Below, piece after piece: positions 11,201 to 23,701 of a stretch of DNA of 64,000 bases. Origin of the DNA: Amphiduros pacificus (Eukaryota > Annelida > Polychaeta > Phyllodocida > Hesionidae); NCBI GenBank assembly GCA_949316495.1, contig OX439005.1:9318001-9382000 (forward strand), given 5' to 3'. The translations under genes and the position numbers were made by a program. Position 1 is the stretch's first letter; the number at the start of each line of letters is the position of its first letter. The notes beneath the pieces were generated by a model. That model was not told where the DNA came from. It saw nothing but the letters and a program-made list of their open reading frames with translations, and searched no databases.

Positions 11201-13628
11201 ATGCCTTTTGTTGTGATAAGTTTATTGTTATTATCTACTGCAATATATATTCATATAATTTAAACAATGTCAAAAATTCAGCATAACATGCCAGTTGATA
11301 TGCTAGAAAAGGTTGCTGATGGGACTATCCCAACTGAGTAACTACATTTAGCCAAAAATAGCGGAATTTGTTCACAGCTGGATGTATATGTACCATGTGC
11401 TTGCAACATGATGAGAATATGCTTACATCGTTTTGTCACAACATGTTCAAAACATAATGTCAGTTTACAATGTCCTCACAACGTGCTGAGCATGTGCTCA
11501 CAACATTCTAAGCACATAGGAAAAACGTACTGAGCAGGTGCTCACAAAGTTGTACAACAATGTGCTCACGTTATCTGGTGTTCACAGGTCTACATCCATA
11601 CAACATCATGTTACAACTAGCCCTACATGACCAACAGACTTTTCGAGCTGACGTGCTAGCGTCAGTGAGGTCATACAAACTTTCAATCATTTTCCTGATA
11701 AATGCATATTTATATACATATTTTGTGCTTCAGAGTTCATCCATAAATATTCTCAAGCTTTACTACAATGTTACTTACATGTATGTTTCACTTGCAACTT
11801 CAAACTTATTTATGCACACAAGATTAAACATTATATTCCAAGATTATTGACGTGAGCTCCTTTGCAGAAATCAACAACATTCTCCATTTTGATTTGACTT
11901 GAGAACACCTTGTGGAAAATTTATGAACCATTTTTTTTGGACGTGATCATTTAAAAGTTTTGTGTGATAGGCAACCAGTCAACCTGTAATGGCTGACATC
12001 TTGTCAGCTGGGTAGCTAGAATTTATACAAAACGAAGTGGATTGCAATTATTCTGAGGTAATTAGTATTGCCAGTGATGCAAAATTAGTTTTTGCTCACT
12101 TGTAAGCAAAGAAAGTGCACATTACATCGATGTGAACAAAGCTAGTGGATGTACAAGTTGAGTTTATCGATGGGTGTATTGAAACTTCCTGAGACTAGAA
12201 TGTCATTCTGCCATTCAGTCTCCTGAGGCTATGTTACAACGTGCTCAGCATCAAAACACAACATGCTCACAATAGTGCGATTGCAGGTTACCATCTTGTT
12301 TTTTTTGTGATTGGATTTTAGAGAGTTTTTTGTGCACTTCTGATTGTAATTGTGCAGTTCCTGCGTGTTGTTTTCAATGGGGCAGTATGGCAATCCGCAA
12401 TCAGCCTATGACTATGTAGACAAGAAAAAGTGGTGGTCCACATGTAACATGGATGGGAAAAAAATAACAAACAAAACAAAAATTACAATAAACAAAACAA
12501 AAATTACATTAAACAAAACAAAAATTACAACAAACAAAACAAAAATTACAACAAACAAAACAAAAAATTAAACAACAAAATACATTTAAACATGAAAAAT
12601 CATTGCAAACAGATGGGGTAGTTAGAAATTATTTTTATTCATCTTTTAAAAACATTTAATTTGGTATGTGAATGATTTTTTTAGCACAACTGGTGGCAAA
12701 GATGTGCCTTTTCAAGCCCGATTACGTAAGTTGCTCTATTATCGCTCAGGCGCTATCGCAAGTCATCGATCAGACCTCTTGCATGCCATTTCTGTTCTAA
12801 TTGTCCGATTTACATCAGATTTGAATTAAACTTACTGAAAATTCCTTGTTCTTGCGATCGGAAAGCATTTCCAAGCAATTTAAAGGGATAATTTTATGCG
12901 ACGATGGACGAAGCCGATGACATCGTTTTGAACGTTCTCCTTTGTTTACATCACGCACTTCTTTTTTGTTTTACTTCTTTTACATATGTATTCATACACC
13001 GAGATGTATGAGCAAATTGGAATCTATCGCGTGCACACGATGAACACTCCACAGTGGCGAGAGTTGCTTCAACAATAAAAACCACATAAAAAACCGAATT
13101 ACAACCCACAGGATATGACAACGCATTTCCCATGATCGTACCGATCACAGAATAACACAGATAGTTCCTATTTTTGAAGAAAAAAAAGGAACCATCCGTG
13201 TTACAAAAAAAACGTAAAATTGTTAGCTGGGGACTTGATAAGTACAATGGTAAGCAGTACACTATAGAGAGACCATTACAGCTAGAATTTCTAGTGGATG
13301 TACAGCGTTTAGACAAGAACGATCTTCCGACCGGCCAGAAGCTGACAGGGGAAGAAGAGGATACGTGAAGGTGAAAGAGGCGTGTCCTCAGCCTTCTGAC
13401 AGTTCCAGGACTTGGTCAGCTTTCAATTTTCATTTTGTAAACAATGCTGTTCTCGTGTAAATTGTGAATTGCAAAAGCTTGCTAAGTTCGTGAAAATTGC
13501 ACAGTACCTAAAGCGGGACTTTTGTTAGATATCTGACGTGCGAGATCAAGCGCCTTTGCCCAATTTGCTTCTGATCGGCATTTTTCAATCTCCGACTCTA
13601 ATCTTGCAACCTTCGTTTTGGCCGCCAT
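2123..13628 (-). CDS. TTC7: TTC7 (tetratricopeptide repeat protein 7), 14 coding exons, 3' end off the window
   Basis: In reading order the exons are 13628-13508, 10062-9914, 9703-9535, 9244-8977, 8461-8383, 7577-7453, 7327-7264, 7107-6970, 4489-4406, 3995-3891, 3775-3603, 3020-2948, 2797-2637 and 2239-2123. Every junction keeps frame, giving about 608 residues against roughly 840-860 in vertebrate TTC7A/B. Family hallmarks include an N-terminus starting MAAKTKVARLESEIEKCRSE, the stretch LARQLAEVLLRGVCE, LLLLLISESM, VYDLLTIALVRRAQF, FHIWYQFALSLISAEK and SLHLLALLLSSQKQYEEAL. Known role: an alpha-solenoid scaffold that, with EFR3 and FAM126/HYCC, places PI4KIIIalpha at the plasma membrane for PI4P synthesis. 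The C-terminal TPRs lie beyond the left edge. One intron (7578-8382) appears to be GC-AG, and intron 8 holds a 1.6-kb minisatellite. Invertebrates usually have one TTC7, so no A/B letter is given. Confidence 0.96.
2637..2797 (-). CDS. TTC7: TTC7 coding exon 13
   Basis: Starts IPEALKHVRRALQLRSDHVH and ends VEAAVTEYPKNF plus two bases (donor GTAAAG). This is a TPR pair close to the human IPEALGYVRQALQLQGDDAN region. Confidence 0.96.
2948..3020 (-). CDS. TTC7: TTC7 coding exon 12
   Basis: One base completes Arg, then AQTLDNNEHLAEFHVAMQLA and ILRQ, ending in phase 0 (donor GTAGCA). The acceptor is TTTCAG. It fits the TTC7 pattern of A-Q-x-L followed by an ALQLALxRQ helix. Confidence 0.94.
3603..3775 (-). 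CDS. TTC7: TTC7 coding exon 11
   Basis: Reads YDQGIENSEAMVELGDANPM, then a TPR with LAKSYLSLGIGYSLKADEAK and ends QEYQRKALNVFL plus two bases. It corresponds to the human segment with GLTYSLQATDA and QRKAL. Confidence 0.95.
3891..3995 (-). CDS. TTC7: TTC7 coding exon 10
   Basis: 35 codons, phase 0 at both ends: YNRALLVLKECMRLEPKNVV and then VFLQSAKICYENVHN. It corresponds to the human VKVLKECIRLKPDDATIPLL repeat. Confidence 0.95.
4406..4489 (-). CDS. TTC7: TTC7 coding exon 9
   Basis: 28 codons, phase 0 at both ends: TFERAMKFSFDEFHIWYQFA then LSLISAEK. Nearly identical in pattern to human LERAMKFAFEEFHLWYQFAL. Confidence 0.97.
4490..6969 (-). other. TTC7 intron 8 with an embedded minisatellite
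   Basis: A 2.5-kb intron, of which about 1.6 kb is the 33-bp array at 4996-6614. The rest is AT-rich with no exon-like sequence. Long open frames over the array arise because 33 is a multiple of 3 and the unit lacks stops in several frames. Confidence 0.85.
4996..6614. repeat. 33-bp minisatellite, about 49 copies, with a 528-bp higher-order block
   Basis: The unit contains GTGATAACTGAGGAGGGACA followed by GACACAAGACAGG. On the plus strand it would read VITEEGQTQDR. Variants (ACAGAGG for ACTGAGG, GACCCAAG, GATACAACAC, GGATAG) recur in the same order 528 bp apart, for example 5361 and 5889, and 5523 and 6051. That is 16 units, so a block of the array was duplicated. The array interrupts TTC7 intron 8, on the opposite strand to the gene. 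Confidence 0.97.
6970..7107 (-). CDS. TTC7: TTC7 coding exon 8
   Basis: 46 codons, phase 0: begins ATLDAVLDRSPEHAEARKHT and ends VYDLLTIALVRRAQFHMLTE. The end is a strong TTC7 signature (human VYDLLTIALGRRGQYEMLSE). Acceptor TTGTAG, donor GTCTGG. Confidence 0.97.
7264..7327 (-). CDS. TTC7: TTC7 coding exon 7
   Basis: One base completes Asn, then LFYPTNVNEETLLLLLISES and M. It corresponds to human IFCPQENTEEALLLLLISESM. Donor GTAAGA. Confidence 0.97.
7453..7577 (-). CDS. TTC7: TTC7 coding exon 6
   Basis: VLARQLAEVLLRGVCESTYK at the start, then a variable stretch ending NKPRKYSGD plus two bases (donor GTGCGT). The 5' end requires phase 0, which is what fixes the unusual donor of exon 5. Confidence 0.96.
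8382..8383 (-). other. GC splice donor of TTC7 intron 5
   Basis: Reading the minus strand, exon 5 ends CAG and the intron starts GCACGT. The nearest GT would add four bases and break the frame into exon 6. Ending at CAG joins GLRQ to VLARQ, which aligns with vertebrate LRMT-LARQ without a gap. GC-AG introns are a known minor class handled by the major spliceosome. Confidence 0.8.
8383..8461 (-). CDS. TTC7: TTC7 coding exon 5
   Basis: One base completes Gly, then KLSEGIGRFREMMRAVETRA and VQGLRQ. It matches the human segment with GRFRELLRAVETRTTQNLR. Acceptor TTTCAG, donor GC (see the separate entry). Confidence 0.95.
8977..9244 (-). CDS. TTC7: TTC7 coding exon 4
   Basis: Begins with two bases completing Gly, then LCLDKQPLGSTSKFKQAERE, FEKSGDISLLQLQELHDRGK and finally ETAIQRTPILYIRN plus two bases. 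It corresponds to the human exon region with CYEKAGDIALLYLQE and LETGLQRAHVLYFKNG. Donor GTAAGT. Confidence 0.95.
9535..9703 (-). CDS. TTC7: TTC7 coding exon 3
   Basis: PGLRQEIMLLLGKLHYAQGD then YQRALVVYDEINLDAITVQS and KLKIIGEAYAIK plus one base. It matches human MAKLNYVEGDYKEALNIYAR and LRVIAEAYATKG. Acceptor TTGTAG, donor GTATGA. Confidence 0.96.
9914..10062 (-). CDS. TTC7: TTC7 coding exon 2
   Basis: Two bases complete Glu, then ALSILCSGESRLERYLLENP and SELREAHQQLSDALKADPK. It corresponds to the vertebrate stretch LLGEAKLEQYLKEHP. Acceptor TTTCAG, donor GTCAGT. Confidence 0.93.
11395..11580. repeat. degenerate repeat of GTGCTCACAACAT-like words
   Basis: The words CATGTGCTCACAACAT, TGTCCTCACAACGTGCTGAG and GTGCTCACAAAGTTG recur irregularly over about 190 bp. 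This looks like an old, diverged minisatellite. Exact unit length is not clear by eye. Confidence 0.5.
12463..12572. repeat. 20-bp A-rich tandem repeat, about 5 copies
   Basis: Unit AAACAAAACAAAAATTACAA repeated about five times with few changes, inside TTC7 intron 1. Confidence 0.85.
13508..13628 (-). CDS. TTC7: TTC7 coding exon 1 with start codon
   Basis: ATG at 13628 reads MAAKTKVARLESEIEKCRSE then ANWAKALDLARQISNKSPAL plus one base (donor GTACTG). Vertebrate TTC7 starts MATKKAGSRLETEIERCRSE, so the start is firm. The ATG sits in a GTATGGCGGCC context that also resembles a YY1 site. Confidence 0.96.
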
Positions 13629-13863
13629 ACTTTTTCGCTATAAACACCAATAACTTCCGGTTTGAGATTTCGGTGTTAAATGATACTTTAATCACATTTT
13701 ATGTCTAATATAACCATCAGTTGTTAATATAAAATTTATTGTATATATTCACTTACATAAAAAGACCACTTGAAGTGTTTATGATCGTTATCAGCGATAA
13801 ATTCAAAATTGGTTTTGAGGCTAACTTTACCGTCAACTTCCAACGGAGGCCCCGTGTTACTTC
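13629..13863. promoter_or_regulatory. probable bidirectional TTC7 / RPS27A promoter
   Basis: About 235 bp separate the TTC7 start codon from a pyrimidine-rich likely first exon of RPS27A on the other strand. An ETS-type site (ACTTCCGG at 13653-13660; CCGGAAGT on the minus strand) lies just upstream of TTC7, and GCCGCCAT overlaps its start codon. ETS and YY1 sites are common in ribosomal-protein and housekeeping promoters. No TATA box stands out for either gene. The promoter call is inferred from gene layout. Confidence 0.55.
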
Positions 13864-13900
13864 CTCTTTTCCCACTTTCCGCCATAGAAGAAAGACAGAG
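13864..13900 (+). other. RPS27A: putative non-coding TOP exon 1 of RPS27A
   Basis: CCTCTTTTCCCACTTTCCGC is a typical 5' terminal oligopyrimidine start. It is followed by CATAGAAGAAAGACAGAG and a possible donor GTACGA at 13901. RPS27A in other animals has a non-coding TOP exon 1, and its coding exon here begins with a 12-base leader right after an acceptor at 17264, so an upstream leader exon must exist. The link to this exon is inferred. Another leader inside the 3.4-kb gap is possible. Confidence 0.5.
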
Positions 13901-14394
13901 GTACGAAACATTTCTCTAAAATTCCTTGCATAAGTTATCTTAGGTCGAAAATATCATTATAAAACTGACATTATTCAATTGAATATATAGGTCAAACATA
14001 CTTGTGTAACATAGAACGATCTGCGTTTTGTAATTATACTGAAATATCGATTCAAGATTAGGTTAACATCGGCTTGTGATGCACGTGTCGAACCGATTCA
14101 GAATTTTCGGTCAGTCACATTAAAACTCCTAACTTAAGCTTCCTTGGTCACACTGAACAACACCTTGCAGTGACAGGAATTCTTTATTCTTATTCCAACG
14201 TAATTAAATAAACTGGACAAAAGTGTTGTATTCGACAACAGTTGTGATGGTTTTGCATCCAAATAACTTGCTTGTCACGATCCGTCACAGGGCCATGGGT
14301 GCTGAGGCTCCGTCTTGAGACGGAATTCCGTCTTTGGGCAAAAATCTTCCGTCTTTTGAGTTCGGACAAAAATCTTCCGTCTTTTGACGTATTT

Positions 14395-14610
14395 TTAAAG
14401 CCAAAAATCTAGTACGCAAAATATCAACAAAACATCGTAGCGAAGAACACGCGCCATCTTGGATTTCCAAAGCTTCCATCGCGACGTAACGCTAAAACAT
14501 TTATTTAAAGCCAAAATCTAATGCACGGTACAAATTTTACCTTTGCAGGCCATCGCTACAACATCGTAGCGATTGATAACCAAAGGAACGCCATCTTGAA
14601 ATTCCAAAGC
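14395..14610. repeat. imperfect direct duplication carrying YY1-like sites
   Basis: Two copies (14395-14473 and 14505-14610) share TTAAAGCCAAAA, ACATCGTAGCGA, CGCCATCTTG and TTCCAAAGC in the same order. CGCCATCTT (14452-14460 and 14589-14597) is the reverse complement of the YY1 core AAGATGGCG. They lie 0.5-0.7 kb downstream of the putative RPS27A start, where YY1 elements often act. Just upstream (14330-14391) AAAATCTTCCGTCTTTTGA is also repeated. Confidence 0.6.
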
Positions 14611-14937
14611 GTATAAGACGGAATTTGATTGGCCGAGACAAATGAAGCCGAACACGGCATAATACGAGAATTCTTATTGGTCGAAAAATATTGCGACTCT
14701 ACATTTCTATCTTTCGCTTTTTAATGGATACCACAAATAATGAAATAACATTTAGCGCGAATTTTAAACACTGGATGTTCGAGACATCTCAGCATCCTTC
14801 TTCAAGATCATCTGTGAAAATTGTCAACGTTCTGCAGTTATCAGATTGGAATCAAGAGTTTTCAAGCCAAATTGAATAGATTACACATTTGGTAAGTTAA
14901 AAACAGGTTTGTACTGAAGACTGGAACTACTGAATAA

Positions 14938-15326
14938 GGGGCGATCCATTTGATTTTTGTGGGGTGGGGTGGGAGATTTTGGAAAAAAAATTTATTCACC
15001 CACCCCATCCCAGAAAAAAAATTTATTCATTCACCCTACCAAAGAAAAAAAATTTATTCATCCACCCTACCAAAGAAAAAAAAATTATTCATCCACTCCT
15101 TCCAGTTTTTCTATCTTCTATATGGATTGCTTGAAATGAAGGATCAGAGTCTGGGGAAGCAACAAGAAAAAAAAATTATTCACCCACCCCACACCAGAAA
15201 AAAAAATTTATTCACCCACCCCACACCAGAAAAAAAATTATTCATCCACGCTACCAAAGAAAAAAAAAATTATTCATCCAGTACTGCTGTCCCACCCCAC
15301 CCCACAAAAATCAAATGGATCGCCCC
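14938..15326. mobile_element. palindromic MITE with long terminal inverted repeats, TAA target duplication
   Basis: The ends are inverted copies starting GGGGCGATCCATTTGATTTT and continuing through GTGGGGTGGGGTGGGA, about 36 bp and essentially perfect. TAA flanks both sides (14935-14937; 15327-15329). A 3-bp TAA duplication and G-rich ends suggest PIF/Harbinger, but no transposase is present. The inside is a tandem run of AAAAAAATTTATTCA with CCACCCCA spacers. Confidence 0.8.
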
Positions 15327-15356
15327 TAACTTATTTGTTTTGAATTGGTTTAAGGT

Positions 15357-15880
15357 TAATCTCTGATCATACATTCTTTTGTTAGATAATCCATGGATTA
15401 TCTCAAAGCACATGGCCATGGATGCAAAGCATGTGCATGGGTAGCAATGCTTGCTCTGTTGCCCATAATCTGTCATTCTGATTCAATTAAATTGATAGCT
15501 GTCATTCAATTAAATTGATCGCTATATTTTACAATAATCTCTGATGATACATTCTTTTGTTAGATAATCCATGGATTATTTCAAAGCACATGGCCATGTT
15601 AGATAACCGCATAGCACATGGCCATGCTTCATCAGCTGCCCATAATAAATTTATTTCAATTGAATTGAACCCTTTATTTGTCCTTAAATGATATTCTATC
15701 AAGAAAAAAATGAAAAATTGTTTTTAATGTACTTGATTTAGGCATTGATCATACATTCCTTTGTTACATGATCTTAAACACATGGCCATGGATACAAATC
15801 ATGTGCATGGGTAGCAATGCTTGCTCTGCTGCCCATAATCCGTCATTCAATTAAATTGATCGCTATATTTTACAAAAGAA
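15357..15880. repeat. three-copy dispersed repeat block
   Basis: A segment containing TGATCATACATTCTTTTGTT, CCATGGATTAT, AAAGCACATGGCCATG and TTAAATTGATCGCTATATTT occurs at about 15357-15535, in shortened form at 15537-15660, and again at 15745-15876. The copies are diverged and partly deleted. No inverted ends seen, so its class is unknown. Confidence 0.7.
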
Positions 15881-16857
15881 GGACTTAAAGATAAATTATT
15901 TTGTTAGAATTAAACATTATATGGCACAGCCATGCATGCCATTTTAACAATTTGAATGCAAAATAAACACAAAATAATCACACACGCCAAAGTTTTAAAA
16001 AACAGTATTATTATTTATTGACCATGTTGCACACCACTGGATGAGCATTGGTAAAAACTTGACTTGTTTATGTTCATGCTGTGTCATGTTCCAAGGAGGC
16101 CACTAGGAGCATCTTTGATTTTAAAAAATCAATATCTTCTCTGATCTGTCATGTTGATACCCAGCGGTGTTAACGAAGCATGACATTTTTGGAGAAGAAA
16201 ATCAGATATGCTTCTTAGTTTCTGAGCCTGTGCACCCTTGGCAAGTCCAGAAACAATAAAAATGAATGTACACCATTGTTCAACCATTGTTTTGTAATGT
16301 GCATCTACTCCTGCTTGGTTTGATTCTTTTTCCAAAAATAATAGCCATAGAAAATTAATTTTAGGAACTGGGGAATTAGCTTCGCCAAATCTGTTTTTGC
16401 ACTCATATCATTGAACAGTTCAAATCACACATGAAAAGAATTGGTAACATCATGAAATATTTTAAGTCAAGTCAAAAGTGGGTTTGACTTAGAGTATACT
16501 CCTTTGACAGTGCTGGTTAAACTGTCCCTTGGCAGCTGTGGTAAAACTGTTCCCACCAGCGCTCCAGACTTCCCTAGCAGCAAGGTAGTAATGATTTAAT
16601 GCTCACAATGCAAAAATCAATCAGGTAAGGCACACCCTTAATGACATTGCTGTGGTAAAACTGACCCAGCCAGGTAAGCATTTTTTTTATCAACAATGAA
16701 CACTCAACATGTACAAGTACAGCAGGTAAGCATTTTTTATGAACAAGTCATGAACAAGTCAAAATACAACAGGTAAGCAACTTTCATCAGCTATGCATTT
16801 TTTTTGCTCAGAATGCACCAAAATGCACCAAAATACAAGAAAATGACAAAAAATTTC

Positions 16858-16908
16858 GGGGGGGCATGCCCCCGTACCCCCCTAGTTTAATTGCGCCTTT
16901 GGCGCAAT
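16858..16908. repeat. two adjacent hairpin-forming inverted repeats
   Basis: GGGGGCATGCCCCC near 16860-16873 is a perfect palindrome. ATTGCGCC-TTT-GGCGCAAT (16890-16908) is a perfect 8-bp stem with a 3-base loop. They may be the end of an old transposon copy, since C-rich palindromes of this kind often mark such ends in marine invertebrates, but no partner end was found. Confidence 0.6.
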
Positions 16909-17276
16909 GGTACGCAACGTTGGTGCGTAACCTCAGTCTCCAAAATTGTGACTCTCACAATTCTCAGTCTTCTAAGAAAAATTTCTCAGCACCCATGCAG
17001 GGCCCTCTGAGAATATTGAACTGTTGTTACAACCTGTCACAGGGCCTGAAGGATTTGAGCTGTTTTGAAGGTTGTTTTAATAGAGGTTCATCTTATTACA
17101 GTGTTATTCTGTCAACCAAGACTTATTCATGTTACAATTTCTCATGAATTGAGGCCTTTACATGAAGCAATGAAATGTGAATCCGTAATTGCAATCTCCC
17201 TCCTCAGTATAATCACAAATGTGCTTTTACAGATTACTAATAATATTCAAATCTTGTATTTCAGGCGGACTGCAAC

Positions 17277-20022
<2,746 letters not shown>

Positions 20023-20041
20023 AACTCTGGAAAAAATTCAA

Positions 20042-20047
20042 AATAAA
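20042..20047 (+). terminator. RPS27A polyadenylation signal
   Basis: AATAAA 19 bases after the stop, followed by an A-run. This implies a 3' UTR of only about 40 bases, typical of ribosomal-protein mRNAs. Confidence 0.85.
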
Positions 20048-20262
20048 AAAAAATGTTAAAATAGAATGCCTGAATTTGTTCTTTATTTAAACATTTAATT
20101 TCTGTTTTCAAGTCAGTGATGCCATAACAACCCCCTCCAAAACCAAATGTACAATACGGCTTCAATTTGTCATGAACATCTCCAATTTTACCATCTTTGC
20201 TCCGGGTGGGGTTACTTTCATAGTACATGTTACTGGGCAAAATAGGGCCCTTTTGGCTGATA

Positions 20263-20345
20263 TTTTCCCTAAGACGGGTTAAGGTATTTCATCATTTTCC
20301 CTAAGACATGTTAAGATATTTCATCATTTTTCCCTAAAACAGGAT
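20263..20345. repeat. short tandem repeat, about 2.5 copies of a ~33-bp unit
   Basis: TTTTCCCTAAGAC followed by GGTTAAGGTATTTCATCA (or ATGTTAAGATATTTCATCA) occurs twice, then a partial third copy. Confidence 0.7.
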
Positions 20346-23335
20346 ACTGCTTTTCAAATTTCTGCCTAAAACCGGAATCTCTATCCCTTTTTCAAATCTC
20401 TTCATCCTAATCCAGGTTGGGCTTGCCTTGTGAACCTTTGTGTTATGCAGGGACTGGAATAGTGTTCAGAATTTTTACACGCATCTCCACTAACTTGGGG
20501 AAACCGGATATTCAGGTCCCACCCAATGACTTTATGTCAGTTTTGCATGCTTTATCAAAATGAATGTTCATACGTGTCACCTGTTGGGCCAGTGCCTATT
20601 GTTTTCAGGCAAGGTGTGGTAATTTAGCTGTCTGCTGCCTCACCATGCTCATGTGAACACTTGGGCACAGTATCTGTTTATGCAATTATAATATTTAAGT
20701 TGTACATTTCTATATTCTGTGTGGTATTAACAGACTATGGTTAATTGGTTTACAAATCCAGGGAGTAAAAAAGAATGATTTGTGGGAAATTGCTTCCCCC
20801 AGATCATCCTCACTGAGCTTCTGCCCACTAGATATCAGATATCTGTACAAAGTCTTTCTCCCTAGCCTGGTGGTAAAGCATGCTTTATATTACTGGGAGA
20901 GTACTGCTACTATTAAATATACAATTATAAAATATGGTTAAAGTGAGAAAACATGTACATGACTTTTCCCGGATCTATGCTCACACATGTACTTTATGGG
21001 AGAATGGGTTTACCAAATGAGAGCTTTCAAAGGCGTCAACACAAAAATTATTAGCTTTACCTAGTTTTGGCCCCTATATATAAATTTAGGGATTCAAATC
21101 TTCCCAATTCAGAGGACCTGTTATGAATATTGTGTGTAAGTTGGAAAAGAAACATTTATTTTTGACTCACAAATTTTATTATAGGCATCTTAAATATGTT
21201 TCCAACTTCAATATAGCTTGGCCTGTGCTTTTCAATTTTTTTGGCTTTTTGAATAACTTTGAAATCTACAATCGGAAGGCAGCTTTGTATATTTGTGTTG
21301 GCCACCAGATGTCACTCCTTGATATTTCTGGAACTGATCTGTCATGTCTGTTGCATGCTCATGGTCTGCCTTGTGTGGAAATTCATTTTGTCCACCAAAT
21401 ATCGGATCCCTACTTGACCATTATGGGACTGACTTGTCATGTATACTGTTGCATGTTCAAGGTTTCCTTGATGTTTAAGGTAAATCTACTCGCAGGTTAT
21501 AACTTATGTTTCATCATTGGTATTGCTTTATAAGTTATTTACCTGTATTGTCAATAGGTGTGACAGAAAAGCTGATAAAATACAAAATGCTCTGTCTCAA
21601 ATCCTAAGATTTAGCAAATATTCAACAAAACATACAAATGTGAATTATACAGAGCAATCTTGCCATGAGCAAAGGCAAATGCATATAATCAGACCAGTGA
21701 AATGCAACCCTCAAGATAAAACATTTGGAGATATTGCATTGCACTGGACATATTCATAAATCTTCATTTCAATGTTTCCCTAGTACAGAGAAAATCACAT
21801 TTATCAATTGCAAAATCTTCAAAATGGACATAAGGGAAGTTGGTTTTTAATGGTTTCCTTTTTTATTACCTCTTTGAGCACGAATCTTGCTGTTTTAATT
21901 TGGCATGCAAATGCATCTCAGCAGTGATATGTACATGGCTCTGTATAAGGCCCATTGCAACTCCATTCTTATATATAATTGACAATATATTGCAAAATAA
22001 AAGATTCTATGAAGTTAAAAAGAGATGGGTTGAAATCAACAATGCTTTGCCATAAACAACCTATCCATGTTAATTTATAACTTCAAAAATGTTAATCTAT
22101 AACCTCATTACAAACGGGGTCAACTTATTTAAATAACAATTGTCTGAATATAAATGCAGAATTGTCATTTCTTTGGCAGCCTATCAATGACAATAAAATT
22201 GGTCTTCATAGCACTGAAGGCAATACAATGTAAGCACAGCAACTTGCTCACTTGAAGAGCAATGAAGCAAATAGCAATCCGTGAAGAGAGGACAATATAC
22301 AGATGGTGACTACCGCAGTGTAACAAGGATGTTTATTTGTTAGATATACATTAGTGTCCTATAAAACCTTCAAATATCACACAACTTTATTTTGCCGTCA
22401 CATTAAGGTACTCACAAATACTCTCTTGAACTTGGCTAATTTCAACTTGTGGTTGGCCTTCAAGCTGTTCCATATCAAGCACGAAAATAACACTTTAATT
22501 TGCTTGTACCTTGTATGCTGTTCAACATATGAAGTGAATTATTCGATCTGGGCACCATAGAATAACCAAATCCTGGATAACAAATTGATTTTTAGTTATT
22601 TGTGTTAAAGTGGTCCTTATATTAAGTTTGGTTGGAAAAGATGTAATGCTGTCGAGATTGCCCTCAATGGTGACATCTGTGGGATAGAACTGTCGGCTCA
22701 TTGGTGCCACCTGGTGCCAGATTGGTAAGATAATTGTAGCGCTACAGTGAACGTGAGCCATTCAGCGCTAAATGTGACTTGTGGGGGTATAAAAATCTGA
22801 ATGTAAAAAACTTGAGTTCTGAATAAATAATTATTTTACCTGAAAATAGTTCTTTTATATAAAAACACTGCTCGATATAAGGAATTTTGCTTCATGTTTC
22901 TAACATTTTTTTTCAATCTTTATTTATTTTCAATTTGACAAAGCTCCAGTCCCCTCCCTTCAAGGAAGAGGGCTGATATAGTGAGAAATTGTGTCCAAGT
23001 CTCTGCTTGTTATTAACATTTATATATGCATGACAAAGATTGATAAAACTTGAGAGCCACACAAAAGTGTGCGCCCTTGCAGTGGTGTGGACAAGGGGTG
23101 GGGTAGCAGACAGCCTAATTATCACAAATTGCTCAAAACAATAGGCCTGACTTGTCCCAGCAGGTGACACTCAGACCTGTGCCTTTGGTCAAAGAAGTTT
23201 GAAATACTGACTTGGATAGTCAGTGGGTTGGACTTGTATTGGGAAGTGTGCAAAAATTTTAAAATAAATAAAAACTCGTCAGCACTATTATTGCAGACAA
23301 ATGGATGCGCCACATGAAGATGTCATTAACCATCT

Positions 23336-23701
23336 TAGGATCTGGCATGTTGGATCTGGCGTGTTGGATCTGGTGTGTTGGATCTGGTGTGTTGGATCTG
23401 GTGTGTTGGATCTGGCGTGTTGGATCTGGCGTGTTGGATCTGGCGTGTTGGATCTGGCGTGTTGGATCTGGCGTGTTGGATCTGGCGAGTTGGATCTGGC
23501 GAGTTGGATCTGGCGAGTTGGATCTGGCGAGTTGGATCTGGCGAGTTGGATCTGGCGAGTTGGATCTGGCGAGTTGGATCTGGCGAGTTGGATCTGGCGA
23601 GTTGGATCTGGCGAGTTGGATCTGGCGAGTTGGATCTGGCGAGTTGGATCTGGCGAGTTGGATCTGGCGAGTTGGATCTGGCGAGTTGGATCTGGCGTGT
23701 T
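23336..23701. repeat. 14-bp minisatellite, about 26 copies
   Basis: Unit GGATCTGGCGAGTT. Variants are in blocks: GTGTG units first, then GCGTG, then a long pure run of GCGAG, and one GCGTG at the end. The block order points to spread of one variant by local duplication. Frames on both strands are open by chance. Confidence 0.96.

Larger units (their letters stand above)
10063..13507 (-). other. TTC7 intron 1
   Basis: A 3.4-kb first intron without exon-like sequence. It holds a degenerate run of ACAACATGTGCTCA-like words around 11395-11580 and a short AAACAAAACAAAAATTACAA array at 12463-12572. The rest is AT-rich single-copy sequence as far as I can tell. Confidence 0.7.
13901..17264 (+). other. 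RPS27A leader intron (inferred), rich in repeats
   Basis: If exon 1 ends at 13900, this 3.4-kb stretch is intron 1. It holds an imperfect duplication with YY1-like sites (14395-14610), a palindromic MITE (14938-15326), a three-copy dispersed repeat (15357-15880), a cluster of donor-like CAGGTAAG words (16625-16775) and two hairpins (16858-16908). No coding sequence is recognised. Confidence 0.55.

Noticed and set aside
21123-21533. 136-codon frame between RPS27A and the retrotransposon
   Set aside because: No recognisable domain, biased to F/Y/L/N as in AT-rich noise, and no splice or promoter context.
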